NCBI RefSeq assembly: GCF_048553275.1
Contig: NZ_JBLZMW010000005.1
Coordinates: 182,045-246,044 of the forward strand
Direction: 5' to 3'
Length of the DNA: 64,000 nucleotides
Source of the DNA: Pacificoceanicola sp048553275
Lineage (GTDB): Bacteria; Pseudomonadota; Alphaproteobacteria; Rhodobacterales; Rhodobacteraceae
Below, piece by piece: positions 8,861-18,294 of this stretch. The position numbers and the translations under genes were made by a program. How positions within the stretch are numbered: the first letter of the stretch is position 1; each line of letters starts with the position of its first letter. The notes beneath the pieces were generated by a model. That model worked only from the letters and a program-made list of their open reading frames with translations. It was not told where the DNA came from and ran no database searches.

Positions 8861-10516
8861 TCACGTCATGTTGTCAACCGCTGCATCACCGATGTTGTCG
8901 ACACCACGGTCTGTCAGAAGATTGGTCAGCCAATCCGGATCCATCTCCGGCACAGAGCTGAGCAGAAGGTCGGTATAAGGATGGTGAGGCGGGCGGAACA
9001 TTTCCGTCTTTGGCCCCTGTTCGACAACCTTGCCCTCCTTCATCACCACCACCTCGTCGGCGATTGATCGCACCGTGGCGAGATCGTGGGTGATGAACAT
9101 ATAGGACAGTTTCAGCTTGTCTTGTAGGTCAGCGAGCAACCGCAGGATGCCTTCCGCAACAAGTTGATCCAGCGCGGAGGTCACCTCGTCACAGATGATG
9201 AACTTCGGCTCGGCGGCAAGGGCACGGGCGATCCCGATGCGCTGCTTTTGACCGCCGGACAACTCGGACGGCAGACGATCGAAATACTGATCTGCGGGAA
9301 GCTCGATCTGGTCCAGCAATTCCTCGACGCGGCGGCGTTTGTCGCGTCCCTTCAGGCCCATGTAGAATTCCACGGGGCGGCCGATGATTTCACCGATTTT
9401 CTTGCGAGGATTCAGCGCTGTATCGGCCATCTGATAGATCATCTGAACTTGCCGCAACTGCTCCTTGCTGCGCTGGCGGTAATCAAGCGGCAGGGGCTGT
9501 CCATCAAGTTCGATCACACCCTTGCGCGGCGGAAGCAGTCCGGTGATGCAGCGCGCCGTAGTGGATTTACCAGAGCCGCTTTCCCCAACGACGGCAACGG
9601 TGCGCCCCTCGTGAATGTCAAAGCTGACATTGTGCAACACGTTGATCTTGCCATAGGCCGCCGTCACGCCCTGAACGGAAATTACAGGCGTGGCATCGGA
9701 CGCCACGGCAGGCTTTCGTGGGCGCTGGAATTCGCGCACGGCCCAGAGGCTCTTGGTATAGGCCTCCTTCGGCGCGCTCAGCATCGCGCGGGTCTCGTTT
9801 TCCTCGACCTCGTCACCCTTGAGCAAAACCTTGATCCGGTCAGCCATCTGCGCAACCACCGCGAGGTCATGAGTGATATAGATCGCCGCCGTGTCGTATT
9901 CTTCGACAATGTCGCGAATGCTGGCCAGCACCTCGATCTGGGTGGTCACGTCGAGCGCGGTCGTCGGCTCGTCAAAGATGATCAGGTCGGGACGACAGGA
10001 CATGGCCATCGCCGTCATTGCGCGCTGAAGCTGACCTCCGGACACCTGATGCGGATAGCGAAATCCGATCTCGTCCGGGTTGGGCAGGCGCAGCTTGCGG
10101 TAAAGCTCCATGCCATCGGCCTCGGCCTCGGCGTTGGACATGACGCCATGTTGGGTCGGCCCTTCGCTATGTTGGTCAATCAGCTTGTGGGCCGGATTGA
10201 AACTGGCGGCGGCGCTCTGTGCGACATAGGCAATACGCTTGCCCAGAAGATGGCGCTTCTGCTCGGCGCTGGCAGAGAGCAGGTCGATGCCATCAAACAT
10301 CACCGAGCCCTGGGAAATGCGCACGCCATCACGGGTAAAGCCCATGGCGGCCAGTCCAAGCGTGGATTTTCCCGCACCGGATTCGCCGATCAGGCCGAGC
10401 ACTTCGCCCTTTTTCAGGATGAGGTCGACACCATTGATGATCGGCATCCAGGCTTCATCGGTGCGGCCCTCCATATGAATGCCGCGCATCTCGACAAGGG
10501 TGGGACGGTCAGACAT
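8861..10516 (-). CDS. ABC transporter ATP-binding protein, DppD-DppF fused
   Basis: A 551-residue protein carrying two complete ABC ATPase domains in one chain, which in many systems are separate DppD and DppF proteins. Domain 1 (about 1-250) has GESGAGKS, SGGQLQRAMTAMA and LIIFDEPTTALDV; domain 2 (about 275-530) has GESGSGKS, LSGGQKQRIGIARAL and FIICDEVTSALD. Domain 2 has DEVTSALD where DEPTSALD is usual, a frequent variant in these fusions. A strong AAGGAG precedes the ATG at 6 bases. It lies 3 bases after the permease gene and powers import by the two permeases of the operon. Confidence 0.93.
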   Translation of the reverse strand: MSDRPTLVEMRGIHMEGRTDEAWMPIINGVDLILKKGEVLGLIGESGAGKSTLGLAAMGFTRDGVRISQGSVMFDGIDLLSASAEQKRHLLGKRIAYVAQSAAASFNPAHKLIDQHSEGPTQHGVMSNAEAEADGMELYRKLRLPNPDEIGFRYPHQVSGGQLQRAMTAMAMSCRPDLIIFDEPTTALDVTTQIEVLASIRDIVEEYDTAAIYITHDLAVVAQMADRIKVLLKGDEVEENETRAMLSAPKEAYTKSLWAVREFQRPRKPAVASDATPVISVQGVTAAYGKINVLHNVSFDIHEGRTVAVVGESGSGKSTTARCITGLLPPRKGVIELDGQPLPLDYRQRSKEQLRQVQMIYQMADTALNPRKKIGEIIGRPVEFYMGLKGRDKRRRVEELLDQIELPADQYFDRLPSELSGGQKQRIGIARALAAEPKFIICDEVTSALDQLVAEGILRLLADLQDKLKLSYMFITHDLATVRSIADEVVVMKEGKVVEQGPKTEMFRPPHHPYTDLLLSSVPEMDPDWLTNLLTDRGVDNIGDAAVDNMT

Positions 10517-10519
10517 CGC

Positions 10520-11716
10520 TTACTCCTTCAATCCCGAGCTGCGGTGCAGCATCCAGTCTACCACGAAGTTCACGGCGACGGTCAGCAGGGCAATCGCGCC
10601 CGCGGCCAGAAGCGGCGAGGCCGCAATCTGCGGCGCGAAGGCGGCATAATTGATGAAGGCGGACAGGTCCTTCACCATCGTGCCCCAGTCGGCCAGCGGC
10701 GGTTGAATGCCGAGCCCGAGGAAGCTGAGCGCGGAAATGGTCAGGAAGACAAAACAGAAGCGCAGCCCGAATTCTGCCAGCAGGGGCGCCGTGGCGTTGG
10801 GCAGGATTTCCCTGAAGATCAGGTATCCAAGGCCCTCCCCGCGCAACTTGGCCGCTTCGATGTAATCCATGACCACGATGTTCATGCCAACCGCACGAGC
10901 AAGCCGGAAAACGCGGGTGGCGTCGATCACGGCGATGATTACGATCATGGCAATGGTCAGCCCCGTGCCGCTGACCCAGGCGGACGCCACGGTGATCAGC
11001 AACAGGGAAAAAATCAGCGAGGGAATGGCCATGAGCACATCCACGGCGCGGCTCAGAAGCTGATCGACCCAACCGCGCAAAGTCGCCGCAAGGAATCCGA
11101 GGCTGCCGCCAAGAAGGAAGGCCAGAATGGTCGTCGCAAAGGCAATGCCAACAGTGTTCTGTGCGCCATAGATCAGGCGAGAGAGGATATCACGGCCAAT
11201 CTGATCCGTGCCGAGCGGGAATTCCGGATTGCCGCCCAGCGCCGGATCCCCCCCGGGCACCACATTGGCGGCAGCAAAGACCTGCTCCTGGCCGTGCGGC
11301 GCAATCAGCCCGGCAAAGATCGCGGCAAAGGCATAGATCAGAACAACAAAAATGCCGAAGGCGGCGGTCAGGGGCATTTGCCGGAAAAGCTTTCGCGAGC
11401 TGGCGGTGCCGACGGCGCGCCCCAAAAGCCGGAAGAGAAAGGCCGCGACGGCGGAGGCGGCAAGAAAATGCACCGCCCAGCGCCAGAAGATCACGGAGGC
11501 GCGCGGCGTGCCCGCATCGGTCATCGCCGGCCGCAGGTACAGCCAAATGCCCCCGACGACCAGCGCCGCCGCGAGAACATAGCCAAAAGCCACGGCATAG
11601 GGCATGTCACGAAAGTAGGGTTTGTTCTTGGTCACCGTCTGCCCGACGAACCGGAACAGCCAGCCCAGCAAAGCGATGGCGAACAGCGCGACAACACTCC
11701 AGAGAAACGCGGTCAT
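10520..11716 (-). CDS. ABC transporter permease, DppC-like with extra N-terminal membrane region
   Basis: A 398-residue inner-membrane permease. The C-terminal 280 residues are a normal DppC: LIAPHG, then GNPEFPLGTDQIGRDILSRL and the EAA loop (DYIEAAKLRGEGLGYLIFRE). The first 115 residues are additional: three hydrophobic spans at about 4-24, 43-60 and 77-97 precede the usual first helix at 117-138. Typical DppC proteins are about 280-310 residues. The gene overlaps the upstream permease by 4 bases. It forms the membrane channel with its DppB-like partner. Confidence 0.92.
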   Translation of the reverse strand: MTAFLWSVVALFAIALLGWLFRFVGQTVTKNKPYFRDMPYAVAFGYVLAAALVVGGIWLYLRPAMTDAGTPRASVIFWRWAVHFLAASAVAAFLFRLLGRAVGTASSRKLFRQMPLTAAFGIFVVLIYAFAAIFAGLIAPHGQEQVFAAANVVPGGDPALGGNPEFPLGTDQIGRDILSRLIYGAQNTVGIAFATTILAFLLGGSLGFLAATLRGWVDQLLSRAVDVLMAIPSLIFSLLLITVASAWVSGTGLTIAMIVIIAVIDATRVFRLARAVGMNIVVMDYIEAAKLRGEGLGYLIFREILPNATAPLLAEFGLRFCFVFLTISALSFLGLGIQPPLADWGTMVKDLSAFINYAAFAPQIAASPLLAAGAIALLTVAVNFVVDWMLHRSSGLKE

Positions 11717-12702
11717 TTCGGATGCCTCAGGCGGGGGTTTGTCATGATCGACAGGATGTCAGCAGCGAGGTTCAGCAGGATATAGGCTGCCGCAAAGATC
11801 AGGCAGCAGGCCTGCACAACCGGGATATCCCGGTTTTTCACAGCGTCCACAAAGAGCTGGCCGATGCCGGGGTAATTGAACACCACTTCCACGACCACGA
11901 CACCGGTGATAAGATACGCCAGGTTCAGCGCGACGACGTTGATGATCGGCGCCCAAGCATTCGGCAGCGCGTGTTTGATGATGACACGCAAGGGCGACAT
12001 CCCCTTGAGCCGCGCCATTTCGATATAGGGCGAGGCAAGAAGGCTGATGATGGCCGCGCGGGTCATGCGCATCATATGAGCCGTAACCACAAGCGTGAGC
12101 GTCAGAGCCGGAAGCAACGTGGCGACAAGCCGATCCTGAAAAGAGATGCCCTGATAGATGTTGGCGATCGACGGCAGGACCGGGTTCAGCACCGCGAGAA
12201 ACAACACCAGGACATAGGCAAGGAAGAACTCCGGCGACGAGATCGACGTGAGCGTCGCAATATTTACACCCTTGTCGAAAACCGAGTTGCGATAGAGCGC
12301 GGCCAGCAAACCCAGCGTGACCGCAAAGGGCACCGCGATCGCAGCCGTCACACCAGCCAGAAACATGGTGTTGGCGAAACGCGGTGCGATCTGGTCCACC
12401 ACGGTTTTGAGCGTTGCGGCACCCATGTTGCTTTGAAAATTGAGCTGCGCATAGCTGACACCGAGATCGCCGGTGAGCATCGCGCCAAGCCATGAGAAGT
12501 ATCGCACGAAGAAGGGTTGATCGAGATTAAGATCCCGCCGGATGGCCGCGACGGCCTCTGGGGTTGCGGATTGGCCAAGCAGCGCCTCGGCGAAGTCGCC
12601 CGGGAGCATGTTGACCGCAGTGAAGATCACGAAGGACACGATGAGCAAGGTCAACAGCCCGAGGGCCAGTCGTTGGAGGATAATCTTGATAACTGGGTTC
12701 AC
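11713..12702 (-). CDS. ABC transporter permease, DppB-like
   Basis: The first gene of the importer operon encodes a DppB-type inner-membrane permease of about 329 residues. It has the usual N-terminal helix (ILQRLALGLLTLLIVS), the large periplasmic loop (GDFAEALLGQ, LNLDQPFFVRYFSWL), the EAA-type loop (SPYIEMARLKGMSPLRVIIK) and the C-terminal LAADILSIMTNPRLR. I chose the GTG at 12702 because it gives the standard start length; the open frame continues to a TTG at 12750 that would add a polar 16-residue tail. AAGGA sits only 2 bases before this GTG, so the start is not secure. Confidence 0.88.
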   Translation of the reverse strand: MNPVIKIILQRLALGLLTLLIVSFVIFTAVNMLPGDFAEALLGQSATPEAVAAIRRDLNLDQPFFVRYFSWLGAMLTGDLGVSYAQLNFQSNMGAATLKTVVDQIAPRFANTMFLAGVTAAIAVPFAVTLGLLAALYRNSVFDKGVNIATLTSISSPEFFLAYVLVLFLAVLNPVLPSIANIYQGISFQDRLVATLLPALTLTLVVTAHMMRMTRAAIISLLASPYIEMARLKGMSPLRVIIKHALPNAWAPIINVVALNLAYLITGVVVVEVVFNYPGIGQLFVDAVKNRDIPVVQACCLIFAAAYILLNLAADILSIMTNPRLRHPK

Positions 12703-12831
12703 GATCCTTGTCGATCCGTTGTTATAATTGACTGGCAAGTTAACAACCAAGGCACAACTGTAAAGCCTTATGTCGTTTTTCGACGAGAATGTCGGTTTTT
12801 TGCACTGCTAGCGGATGGCTGAGCAAGTCTA

Positions 12832-13812
12832 TCAGGCACCTTCCGCCTCGGCGATACGATCCATAATGCGCACCAATTCAGCGCTGATCCCCGGCTCGGA
12901 CAGGGCGTGGCCTGCGTTGCGGATCATGTGCAAGTCAGCGTTTGGCCATGCCTGCGCCAGATCCCAGGCACGCTGCGGCGGACAGATCATATCATAGCGC
13001 CCCTGCACGATATCGCCAGGAATATCGGCAATCCGGTCAACGTTGGCCTGGATCCATCCGTCGTGCTCAAGAAAACCCTTGTTCACGAAGTAGTGGTTTT
13101 CGAGCCGCGCGAACGCACGGGCATATTCTCCGGGCGCTTCACCGCCATGACCGGACGAGTAGACGGAGGCGAGGGCGTTTTCCCAGGCGGACCATGCCTG
13201 CGCATGTTTGGTCTCGATCCGCAGATCGCCGCAAAAAAGGCGCTTGTGATAGGCTTCGATCAGATCGCCGCGTTCGTCTTCGGGAATGAGATCCCGGAAC
13301 CGCGCCCATGTCTCAGGCCAGAACTGCCCGGCGCCGCCGCCATAAAACCAGTCCAGCTCTACTTTCGTCATCATGAAGACCCCGCGCAGCACCAGATGGC
13401 GCGCGCGTTCAGGATGCGAAATCGCATAGATGAGCGAAAGCGTCGCGCCCCAGCTGCCACCGAAAACGATGAACCGGTCAATCTCCAGCGTCTCGCGGAT
13501 CGCCTCGATATCGGCAACCAAATCCCATGTGGTGTTGTTCTTGACGCTGGCATGAGGGCGCGACCGGCCACATCCGCGCTGATCGAAGAGCACCACGCGA
13601 AACACGGCAGGGTCGAAATAACGGCGCATTGCCGGGCTGCATCCTCCCCCGGGACCGCCATGCAAGACAATAACCGGAATCCCTTCGGGATTGCCGCATT
13701 GCTCGACATAGAGTGTGTGCCCGTCACCGACCGGCAGCCTGCGGTGATCAAACGGGTCGACAGGAGGATAAAGATACTGCACTGCGCGTTTTTGGCTCGG
13801 GAATTTATCCAT
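12832..13812 (-). CDS. pip: Proline iminopeptidase
   Basis: A 326-residue alpha/beta hydrolase that releases N-terminal proline from peptides. The oxyanion loop HGGPGGG, the nucleophile elbow GGSWG (serine near residue 113), the motif DQRGCGRS, and the C-terminal catalytic aspartate (GRYDMICPP) and histidine (GHALSEPG) are all visible. The start MDKFPSQKRAVQYLYPPVDP matches the family; the same frame stays open into the oppositely oriented ubiG, which is antisense and excluded. It is divergent from ubiG with 48 bases between the starts. Neighbouring peptide uptake genes fit a role in peptide catabolism, but they are a separate transcript. Confidence 0.94.
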   Translation of the reverse strand: MDKFPSQKRAVQYLYPPVDPFDHRRLPVGDGHTLYVEQCGNPEGIPVIVLHGGPGGGCSPAMRRYFDPAVFRVVLFDQRGCGRSRPHASVKNNTTWDLVADIEAIRETLEIDRFIVFGGSWGATLSLIYAISHPERARHLVLRGVFMMTKVELDWFYGGGAGQFWPETWARFRDLIPEDERGDLIEAYHKRLFCGDLRIETKHAQAWSAWENALASVYSSGHGGEAPGEYARAFARLENHYFVNKGFLEHDGWIQANVDRIADIPGDIVQGRYDMICPPQRAWDLAQAWPNADLHMIRNAGHALSEPGISAELVRIMDRIAEAEGA

Positions 13813-13860
13813 GATCAAACTATATGTAAGAGCGATGCAAAAAAGACCATGGGGAATGTC

Positions 13861-14601
13861 ATGACAGTTACGGTCGACCCGTCGGAAGTGGCGAAATTCG
13901 AAGCGATGGCCGCCGAATGGTGGGATCCGAACGGCAAGTTCAAGCCACTGCACATGCTCAATCCGTGCCGCCTGGACTACATCACCACGCAAATCGCAGG
14001 GGAGTTTGACCGCGATCTGAAACAATCCGAGCCATTCAAGGGCCTGAAGATCGTCGACATCGGCTGTGGCGGCGGGCTGCTGTGCGAGCCGATGGCGCGT
14101 CTCGGGGCCGAGGTTGTCGGCGTGGATGCCGCCGAGCGAAATATTCCTGTGGCCATGACCCATGCCGAGCAGTCCGGCCTGACGATCGATTACCGGCATA
14201 CCACGGCGGAGGCGGTCGTTGCGGGGGGCGAGCGTTTCGACGTGGTGCTGAATATGGAAGTCGTCGAACATGTGGCCGATCCATTGGCCTACCTGACCGC
14301 CTGCCGCGAGCTGCTCAAGCCGGGCGGGCTTCATATCTGCTCGACACTCAACCGCAATCCAAAGAGTTTCGCCATGGCCATCGTGGGCGCGGAATACGTC
14401 ATGCGGTGGTTGCCGAAGGGAACGCATGAATGGAACAAATTCATCACCCCGGACGAGCTTTATGACTTGATGGAGCGCGCGGGGTTGCAGCCGGTGGACC
14501 GCAAAGGCTTCGTCTTCAATCCCATAAGCTGGAAATGGAGCCTGTCCGACCGCGATCTGTCGGTGAACTATGTCACGGCGGCATTGGCGCCCGGCGGCTG
14601 A
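13861..14601 (+). CDS. ubiG: UbiG, bifunctional ubiquinone O-methyltransferase
   Basis: A 246-residue class I SAM-dependent methyltransferase performing both O-methylations in ubiquinone synthesis. Motif I (VDIGCGGGLLCEPMA) is near residues 64-78, followed by VVGVDAAE, VLNMEVVEHV and LKPGGLHICSTLNRN, all characteristic of UbiG. The N-terminal EVAKFEAMAAEWWDPNGKFK is diagnostic. The ATG at 13861 has GGGGA at a spacing of 5; the ATG at 13849, four codons earlier, has only a weak site. The neighbour pip is divergent. Confidence 0.96.
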   Translation: MTVTVDPSEVAKFEAMAAEWWDPNGKFKPLHMLNPCRLDYITTQIAGEFDRDLKQSEPFKGLKIVDIGCGGGLLCEPMARLGAEVVGVDAAERNIPVAMTHAEQSGLTIDYRHTTAEAVVAGGERFDVVLNMEVVEHVADPLAYLTACRELLKPGGLHICSTLNRNPKSFAMAIVGAEYVMRWLPKGTHEWNKFITPDELYDLMERAGLQPVDRKGFVFNPISWKWSLSDRDLSVNYVTAALAPGG

Positions 14602-14698
14602 TCGCTAACGGCATCCGGCCTGCGGCTTTTGCAAAATGCTCCACGCAACAGTGCGTTCGGGCATTGCCCCTGTCGTTGTTGCGCGACATAGCTTGCGC

Positions 14699-15910
14699 AT
14701 GGCGTTCTTTTCGTTCCTGCTGGGCAACTTTCGTTGGCTGTCCGTCGGCATCCTGCTGACCTTCCTGTCCAGCTTTGGGCAAACCTTTTTCATTTCGATC
14801 TTCTCCGGAGAGATCCGCGAGACCTTTTCGCTCAGCCACGGCGCCTGGGGCGGGATCTACACCCTTGGCACAGGGGCCTCGGCGGCGGTGATGCTGTGGA
14901 GCGGAGCGCTGACGGATCTTTACCGGACGCGCGTTCTCAGTGTGATCGTGCTGCTGGCGCTGGCGTCGGCCTGCCTTGCCATGGCGCTGAACCCCTGGGC
15001 GGCCATGCTGCCGTTTGTCATCTTTGCCCTGCGCCTCTGCGGGCAGGGGATGATGAGCCATCTCGCCGTCGTGTCCATGTCGCGCTGGTTCATCGCCTCA
15101 CGCGGGCGGGCGCTGTCGATTGCCGGGCTTGGCATTGCCCTGGGCGAAGCGGTCCTTCCGGTCAGCTTTGTCTCGCTCCTGCTCATCGTGGACTGGCGGT
15201 GGCTCTGGGTCATTGTGGCCGGTGTCAGCGTGGTCGCCATTCCTGTGATTGTCGTGCTCCTGATGCAGGAGCGCACCCCGCAGAGCCACGCCGAAACCGA
15301 CATATCCTATGGCATGGACAAGCGGCACTGGACCCGGATGGAGGCCCTGCGTCACCCACTCTTCTGGTTCATGGTCCCGGCAATTCTGGGGCCCGCAGCC
15401 TTTGGCACCGCGTTCTTCTTTCAGCAGGTGCATTTCGCTACCGTAAAGGGCTGGGCGCACTTCGATCTGGTGGCACTATTCCCGATCTATACCGCCGTGA
15501 CCTTCGGCGCGATGCTGCTGTCGGGCTGGATGCTCGACAAATTCGGCACGGCGCGCTTGATCCCATGGTTTCAGCTGCCGGCGGTGCTTGCCTTTGCGAT
15601 CTACTGCTTCAGCGAAAGCCTGTCGACGACGCTGATCGGTCTGCTGTGCATGGCGCTGACCACCGGAGCGAACAATACGTTGCCGAACGCCTTCTGGGCG
15701 GAATTCTACGGCACGCGCAATCTAGGAGCGATCAAGGCAACGGCGGCGGCGGTCATGGTCCTTGGCTCGGCACTTGGGCCGGGGATCACCGGCGGGCTTA
15801 TCGACTTTGGCGTGGGGATCGAAATGCAATACCTTGGCGTCGCGGGCTACTTCATCGCGGCCACGGTGTTCATGGTGATCGGTGTCGGGCGCTATGGCGG
15901 ACGGCTCTAG
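14699..15910 (+). CDS. MFS transporter
   Basis: A 403-residue major facilitator with about 12 hydrophobic spans and a long hydrophilic centre (ERTPQSHAETDISYGMDKRHWTRMEAL) splitting the two six-helix halves. The loop GALTDLYRTR after helix 2 is the MFS motif-A region. The start at 14699 (MAFFSFLLGNFRWLSVG) is chosen because it resembles related roseobacter proteins; the frame is open from 14636 without a better ribosome site. Substrate unknown; the family resembles monocarboxylate/oxalate-type carriers. Its TAG stop shares the palindrome CTAG with the stop of the convergent Smr gene. Confidence 0.85.
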   Translation: MAFFSFLLGNFRWLSVGILLTFLSSFGQTFFISIFSGEIRETFSLSHGAWGGIYTLGTGASAAVMLWSGALTDLYRTRVLSVIVLLALASACLAMALNPWAAMLPFVIFALRLCGQGMMSHLAVVSMSRWFIASRGRALSIAGLGIALGEAVLPVSFVSLLLIVDWRWLWVIVAGVSVVAIPVIVVLLMQERTPQSHAETDISYGMDKRHWTRMEALRHPLFWFMVPAILGPAAFGTAFFFQQVHFATVKGWAHFDLVALFPIYTAVTFGAMLLSGWMLDKFGTARLIPWFQLPAVLAFAIYCFSESLSTTLIGLLCMALTTGANNTLPNAFWAEFYGTRNLGAIKATAAAVMVLGSALGPGITGGLIDFGVGIEMQYLGVAGYFIAATVFMVIGVGRYGGRL

Positions 15911-16497
15911 CGCGTGCGTTTGAGGTAAACGTAATACGCGCCGCTGCCGCCGTGTTTGATGTGCGCTTCGGCCACCTGCAACACAATGAGCGACAAAGGC
16001 GGCTGCCGGAGCCACATCGGCACCTGCCGCTTCAAGATCCCGCGCCGGTGCGGCATTGGATCATAAGGGTCCTCGCGCGATCCCTTGCCCGTAATGACAA
16101 GAACCAGCCGCATGCCGCGCGTCTGCGAAGTAAGCATAAAGCGGTTGAGCGCAGGGTGCGCCCGATCAAGCGTCATGCCGTGCAGGTCGATCCGCGCCTC
16201 GGGGACCAGCTTGCCGCGCTTGAGCCGGGTGAACGCCTTGTTGTCCATCTGCACCGGCTCGGCCTTCAGGCGCTGACTGGTGGTTATCGGGAAATAATGG
16301 GTATCCGTCTGCGGTGTGACCGACTCCCCGATGCCGAAATCGCTGATCGGCTTGGGTGGCGGCGCAGTTTTGCGCAGGCTTGGCCTGGTCGGCTCCGGGC
16401 GCTCCATCGGGTTGGGACCCTTGTGCATGGGATCGGCGCTTTTCGCCACTTGATGCCACAGCTCAAGCTCCTCCGGGCGCAGGCGCCTCCGGCTCAT
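15907..16497 (-). CDS. Smr/MutS2-type domain protein
   Basis: A 196-residue cytoplasmic protein with a C-terminal Smr domain: the DLHGMTLDRAH motif near residue 104 and the LVLVITGKGS motif near 132, ending in a basic tail (YYVYLKRTR). Smr domains nick DNA or act as RNA endonucleases in various proteins. The first 90 residues are Pro- and charge-rich with no evident fold. It overlaps mltA by 4 bases and is the last gene of the timA-mltA-smr operon, an arrangement frequent in Rhodobacteraceae. The cellular role in this clade is not established. Confidence 0.9.
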   Translation of the reverse strand: MSRRRLRPEELELWHQVAKSADPMHKGPNPMERPEPTRPSLRKTAPPPKPISDFGIGESVTPQTDTHYFPITTSQRLKAEPVQMDNKAFTRLKRGKLVPEARIDLHGMTLDRAHPALNRFMLTSQTRGMRLVLVITGKGSREDPYDPMPHRRGILKRQVPMWLRQPPLSLIVLQVAEAHIKHGGSGAYYVYLKRTR

Positions 16498-17534
16498 TGA
16501 ACCGGATCCGGAAGCAGCGCGTAGGCCCGCTGGATCGGCATGAAGACAACCATGCGCCCGGCATCCTTGAGTGTGCCAGCCACACGACCAGCCTCATCGC
16601 CGGTGCCGATGAAGATATCCGCGCGCTGCGCGCCCTTGATGGCCGAGCCGGTATCCTGCGCGATCATCAACCGCCGCATCGGTATATCGCCGTCCTTCTC
16701 GATCCAGACCGGCGCTCCAAGCGGGGTGAATTTCGGGTCGACGGCAATCGAACGCATGGCCGTGATCGACCTGTTCATCGCTCCAAGCGGGCCCTTGTCT
16801 GCCGGGACCTCGCTTACCTCACGGAAAAACACATAAGAGTCGTTGTGATACAACAACTCCTCGCCCTCGATCGGATTTCGTCGAACCCAGTTCTTGATCA
16901 CATCGGCAGAAACCTGATGCGGCGAATACGTGCCGCGCCGAACCAGTTCGCGGCCAAGGGACCGATAGGTATGGCCATTGAAGCCGCCATAGCCCACCCG
17001 GATCATCCGCCCATCGGAAAACCGAACACGTCCGGAGCCCTGGACCTGCAAGAAGAACAATTCGACCGGATCATCCACCCAGGCGATTTCCAATCCGCGA
17101 TTATCCATGACGCCAGACGTAAGGATGTCACGACGGGTCAGCCAGGGACGAATTTTCCGGGCCTCGGGCGGCATCTTGTAGATCGGATACCGATAGCGCG
17201 CGGTAGGGTAGGGCGACCCATCGAGCTCTGGCTCGAAATACCCGGTAAAAAGTCCCTCCTGACCCTCGGTGATCAGAACCGGCCGAAAGAACAGCTCAAA
17301 GAAGGCACGCGCATTGGTGGCGTCGGCGGCAACGCCGCAAAGCGCCCGCCAATCCGGATCATCGAGATCGTTGCATGTCGCCAGAAAGGCCTTCAGCGCG
17401 CCCTGTTGGTTGTCCTTTTCCCAGCCGTCCAGGTCCTCGAACCCGAGGATCTGGTACTGCACCTCGGGTTCGGCATTGGAACGGTCAGTCATGAGGGTTA
17501 GGGCAAGAAGCGCTGCTAGGGCCGTTCGTATCAT
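16494..17534 (-). CDS. mltA: MltA, membrane-bound lytic murein transglycosylase A
   Basis: A 346-residue peptidoglycan-cleaving enzyme with an N-terminal signal peptide (hydrophobic stretch to about residue 22). The MltA domain begins around GLFTGYFEPELDGS, and the C-terminal 3D domain holds the catalytic aspartate in AQDTGSAIKGAQRADIFIG, close to the E. coli motif. No lipobox cysteine is visible in the signal (cleavage probably at SNA-EPE), so it is likely periplasmic rather than a lipoprotein as in E. coli. It overlaps both neighbours by 4 bases. Confidence 0.94.
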   Translation of the reverse strand: MIRTALAALLALTLMTDRSNAEPEVQYQILGFEDLDGWEKDNQQGALKAFLATCNDLDDPDWRALCGVAADATNARAFFELFFRPVLITEGQEGLFTGYFEPELDGSPYPTARYRYPIYKMPPEARKIRPWLTRRDILTSGVMDNRGLEIAWVDDPVELFFLQVQGSGRVRFSDGRMIRVGYGGFNGHTYRSLGRELVRRGTYSPHQVSADVIKNWVRRNPIEGEELLYHNDSYVFFREVSEVPADKGPLGAMNRSITAMRSIAVDPKFTPLGAPVWIEKDGDIPMRRLMIAQDTGSAIKGAQRADIFIGTGDEAGRVAGTLKDAGRMVVFMPIQRAYALLPDPVQ

Positions 17535-18190
17535 TCGTCCGTGGCGACAAGCTGCCAGTTGGGATCATCGCTGCCCATGGTGCGTCCATAGGTCCAGACG
17601 TCTTTCTGTTTCTTGACCGCCGTCGCGGAGCCTTCGATCACCTGACCGGTGTCGTCCTTGACCACGGAGGTCAGCTCGCCGACGTAGCGCACGGTGATTT
17701 CTGCGCGCCGGGTGTCCTCGTCAAAGGTAGCTTCGACCAGAGACAGTTCACGAACGCCGATGAACTCGGACTGAATGGTCAGACCCTGTTCCGCACGTTG
17801 ATCCACGACCTGCTCGAACGTGTCGTAGATCTCGCTGTCGAGAAATGGCTTCAGATCCTCGATCTCGCCACGATCGAACCCCATGAGGATCATTTCGTAA
17901 GCGCCGCGCGCACCGGACAGGAAGTCGGACACACCAAAGCTCGGCTCCGCCCGTTTCATGGCGGCAAGCGCCTTGGCGCTGTCCGAGCCTTCGGGCACAT
18001 GGTCGGTGATGTCGAGATCCGGACCGCCTTCGATCACCTCGAAGTCACGGGTGTCGCGACGGGACGATGGCGCCGATTGGGCAGGGGGTTTTTCGAAGCC
18101 GTCGCGCGTCCCAAGGACGCTGCGCAGACGCAAAACCAGGAAAATGGCGATTCCGGCAAGGACCAGAAGCTGCAAAATAGGCGAATTCAT
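17531..18190 (-). CDS. Tim44/TimA family protein
   Basis: A 219-residue protein with one N-terminal membrane helix (about residues 4-20, ILQLLVLAGIAIFLVLRLRS), a polar linker, and a C-terminal Tim44-like domain (SDFLSGARGAYEMILMGFDRGEIEDLKPFLD onward). Alphaproteobacterial TimA is the ancestor of mitochondrial Tim44 and is annotated as a putative adaptor; its bacterial role is poorly known. I chose the ATG at 18190, which has AGAGG at a spacing of 5, over the GTG two codons earlier. First gene of the timA-mltA-smr operon and divergent from fxsA. Confidence 0.9.
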   Translation of the reverse strand: MNSPILQLLVLAGIAIFLVLRLRSVLGTRDGFEKPPAQSAPSSRRDTRDFEVIEGGPDLDITDHVPEGSDSAKALAAMKRAEPSFGVSDFLSGARGAYEMILMGFDRGEIEDLKPFLDSEIYDTFEQVVDQRAEQGLTIQSEFIGVRELSLVEATFDEDTRRAEITVRYVGELTSVVKDDTGQVIEGSATAVKKQKDVWTYGRTMGSDDPNWQLVATDE

Positions 18191-18294
18191 CTGCACCTCT
18201 TGTTGGGGGAGGATGGCAATTGGGCTGTTGCATTCTTATGTAGGTGCTGTGTGCGGGCAAGTCTACCTGCACCGAGAGAAGAAGGAGCCTTCCC

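Noticed and set aside
9164..11785. Plus-strand frame of 873 codons across the ABC importer
   Set aside because: Antisense shadow of two well-conserved genes; Arg/Gly/His-rich composition typical of such shadows.
12832..14427. Long minus-strand frame extending pip across ubiG
   Set aside because: The extra 205 residues are antisense to the clearly conserved ubiG; the pip family start is at 13812.
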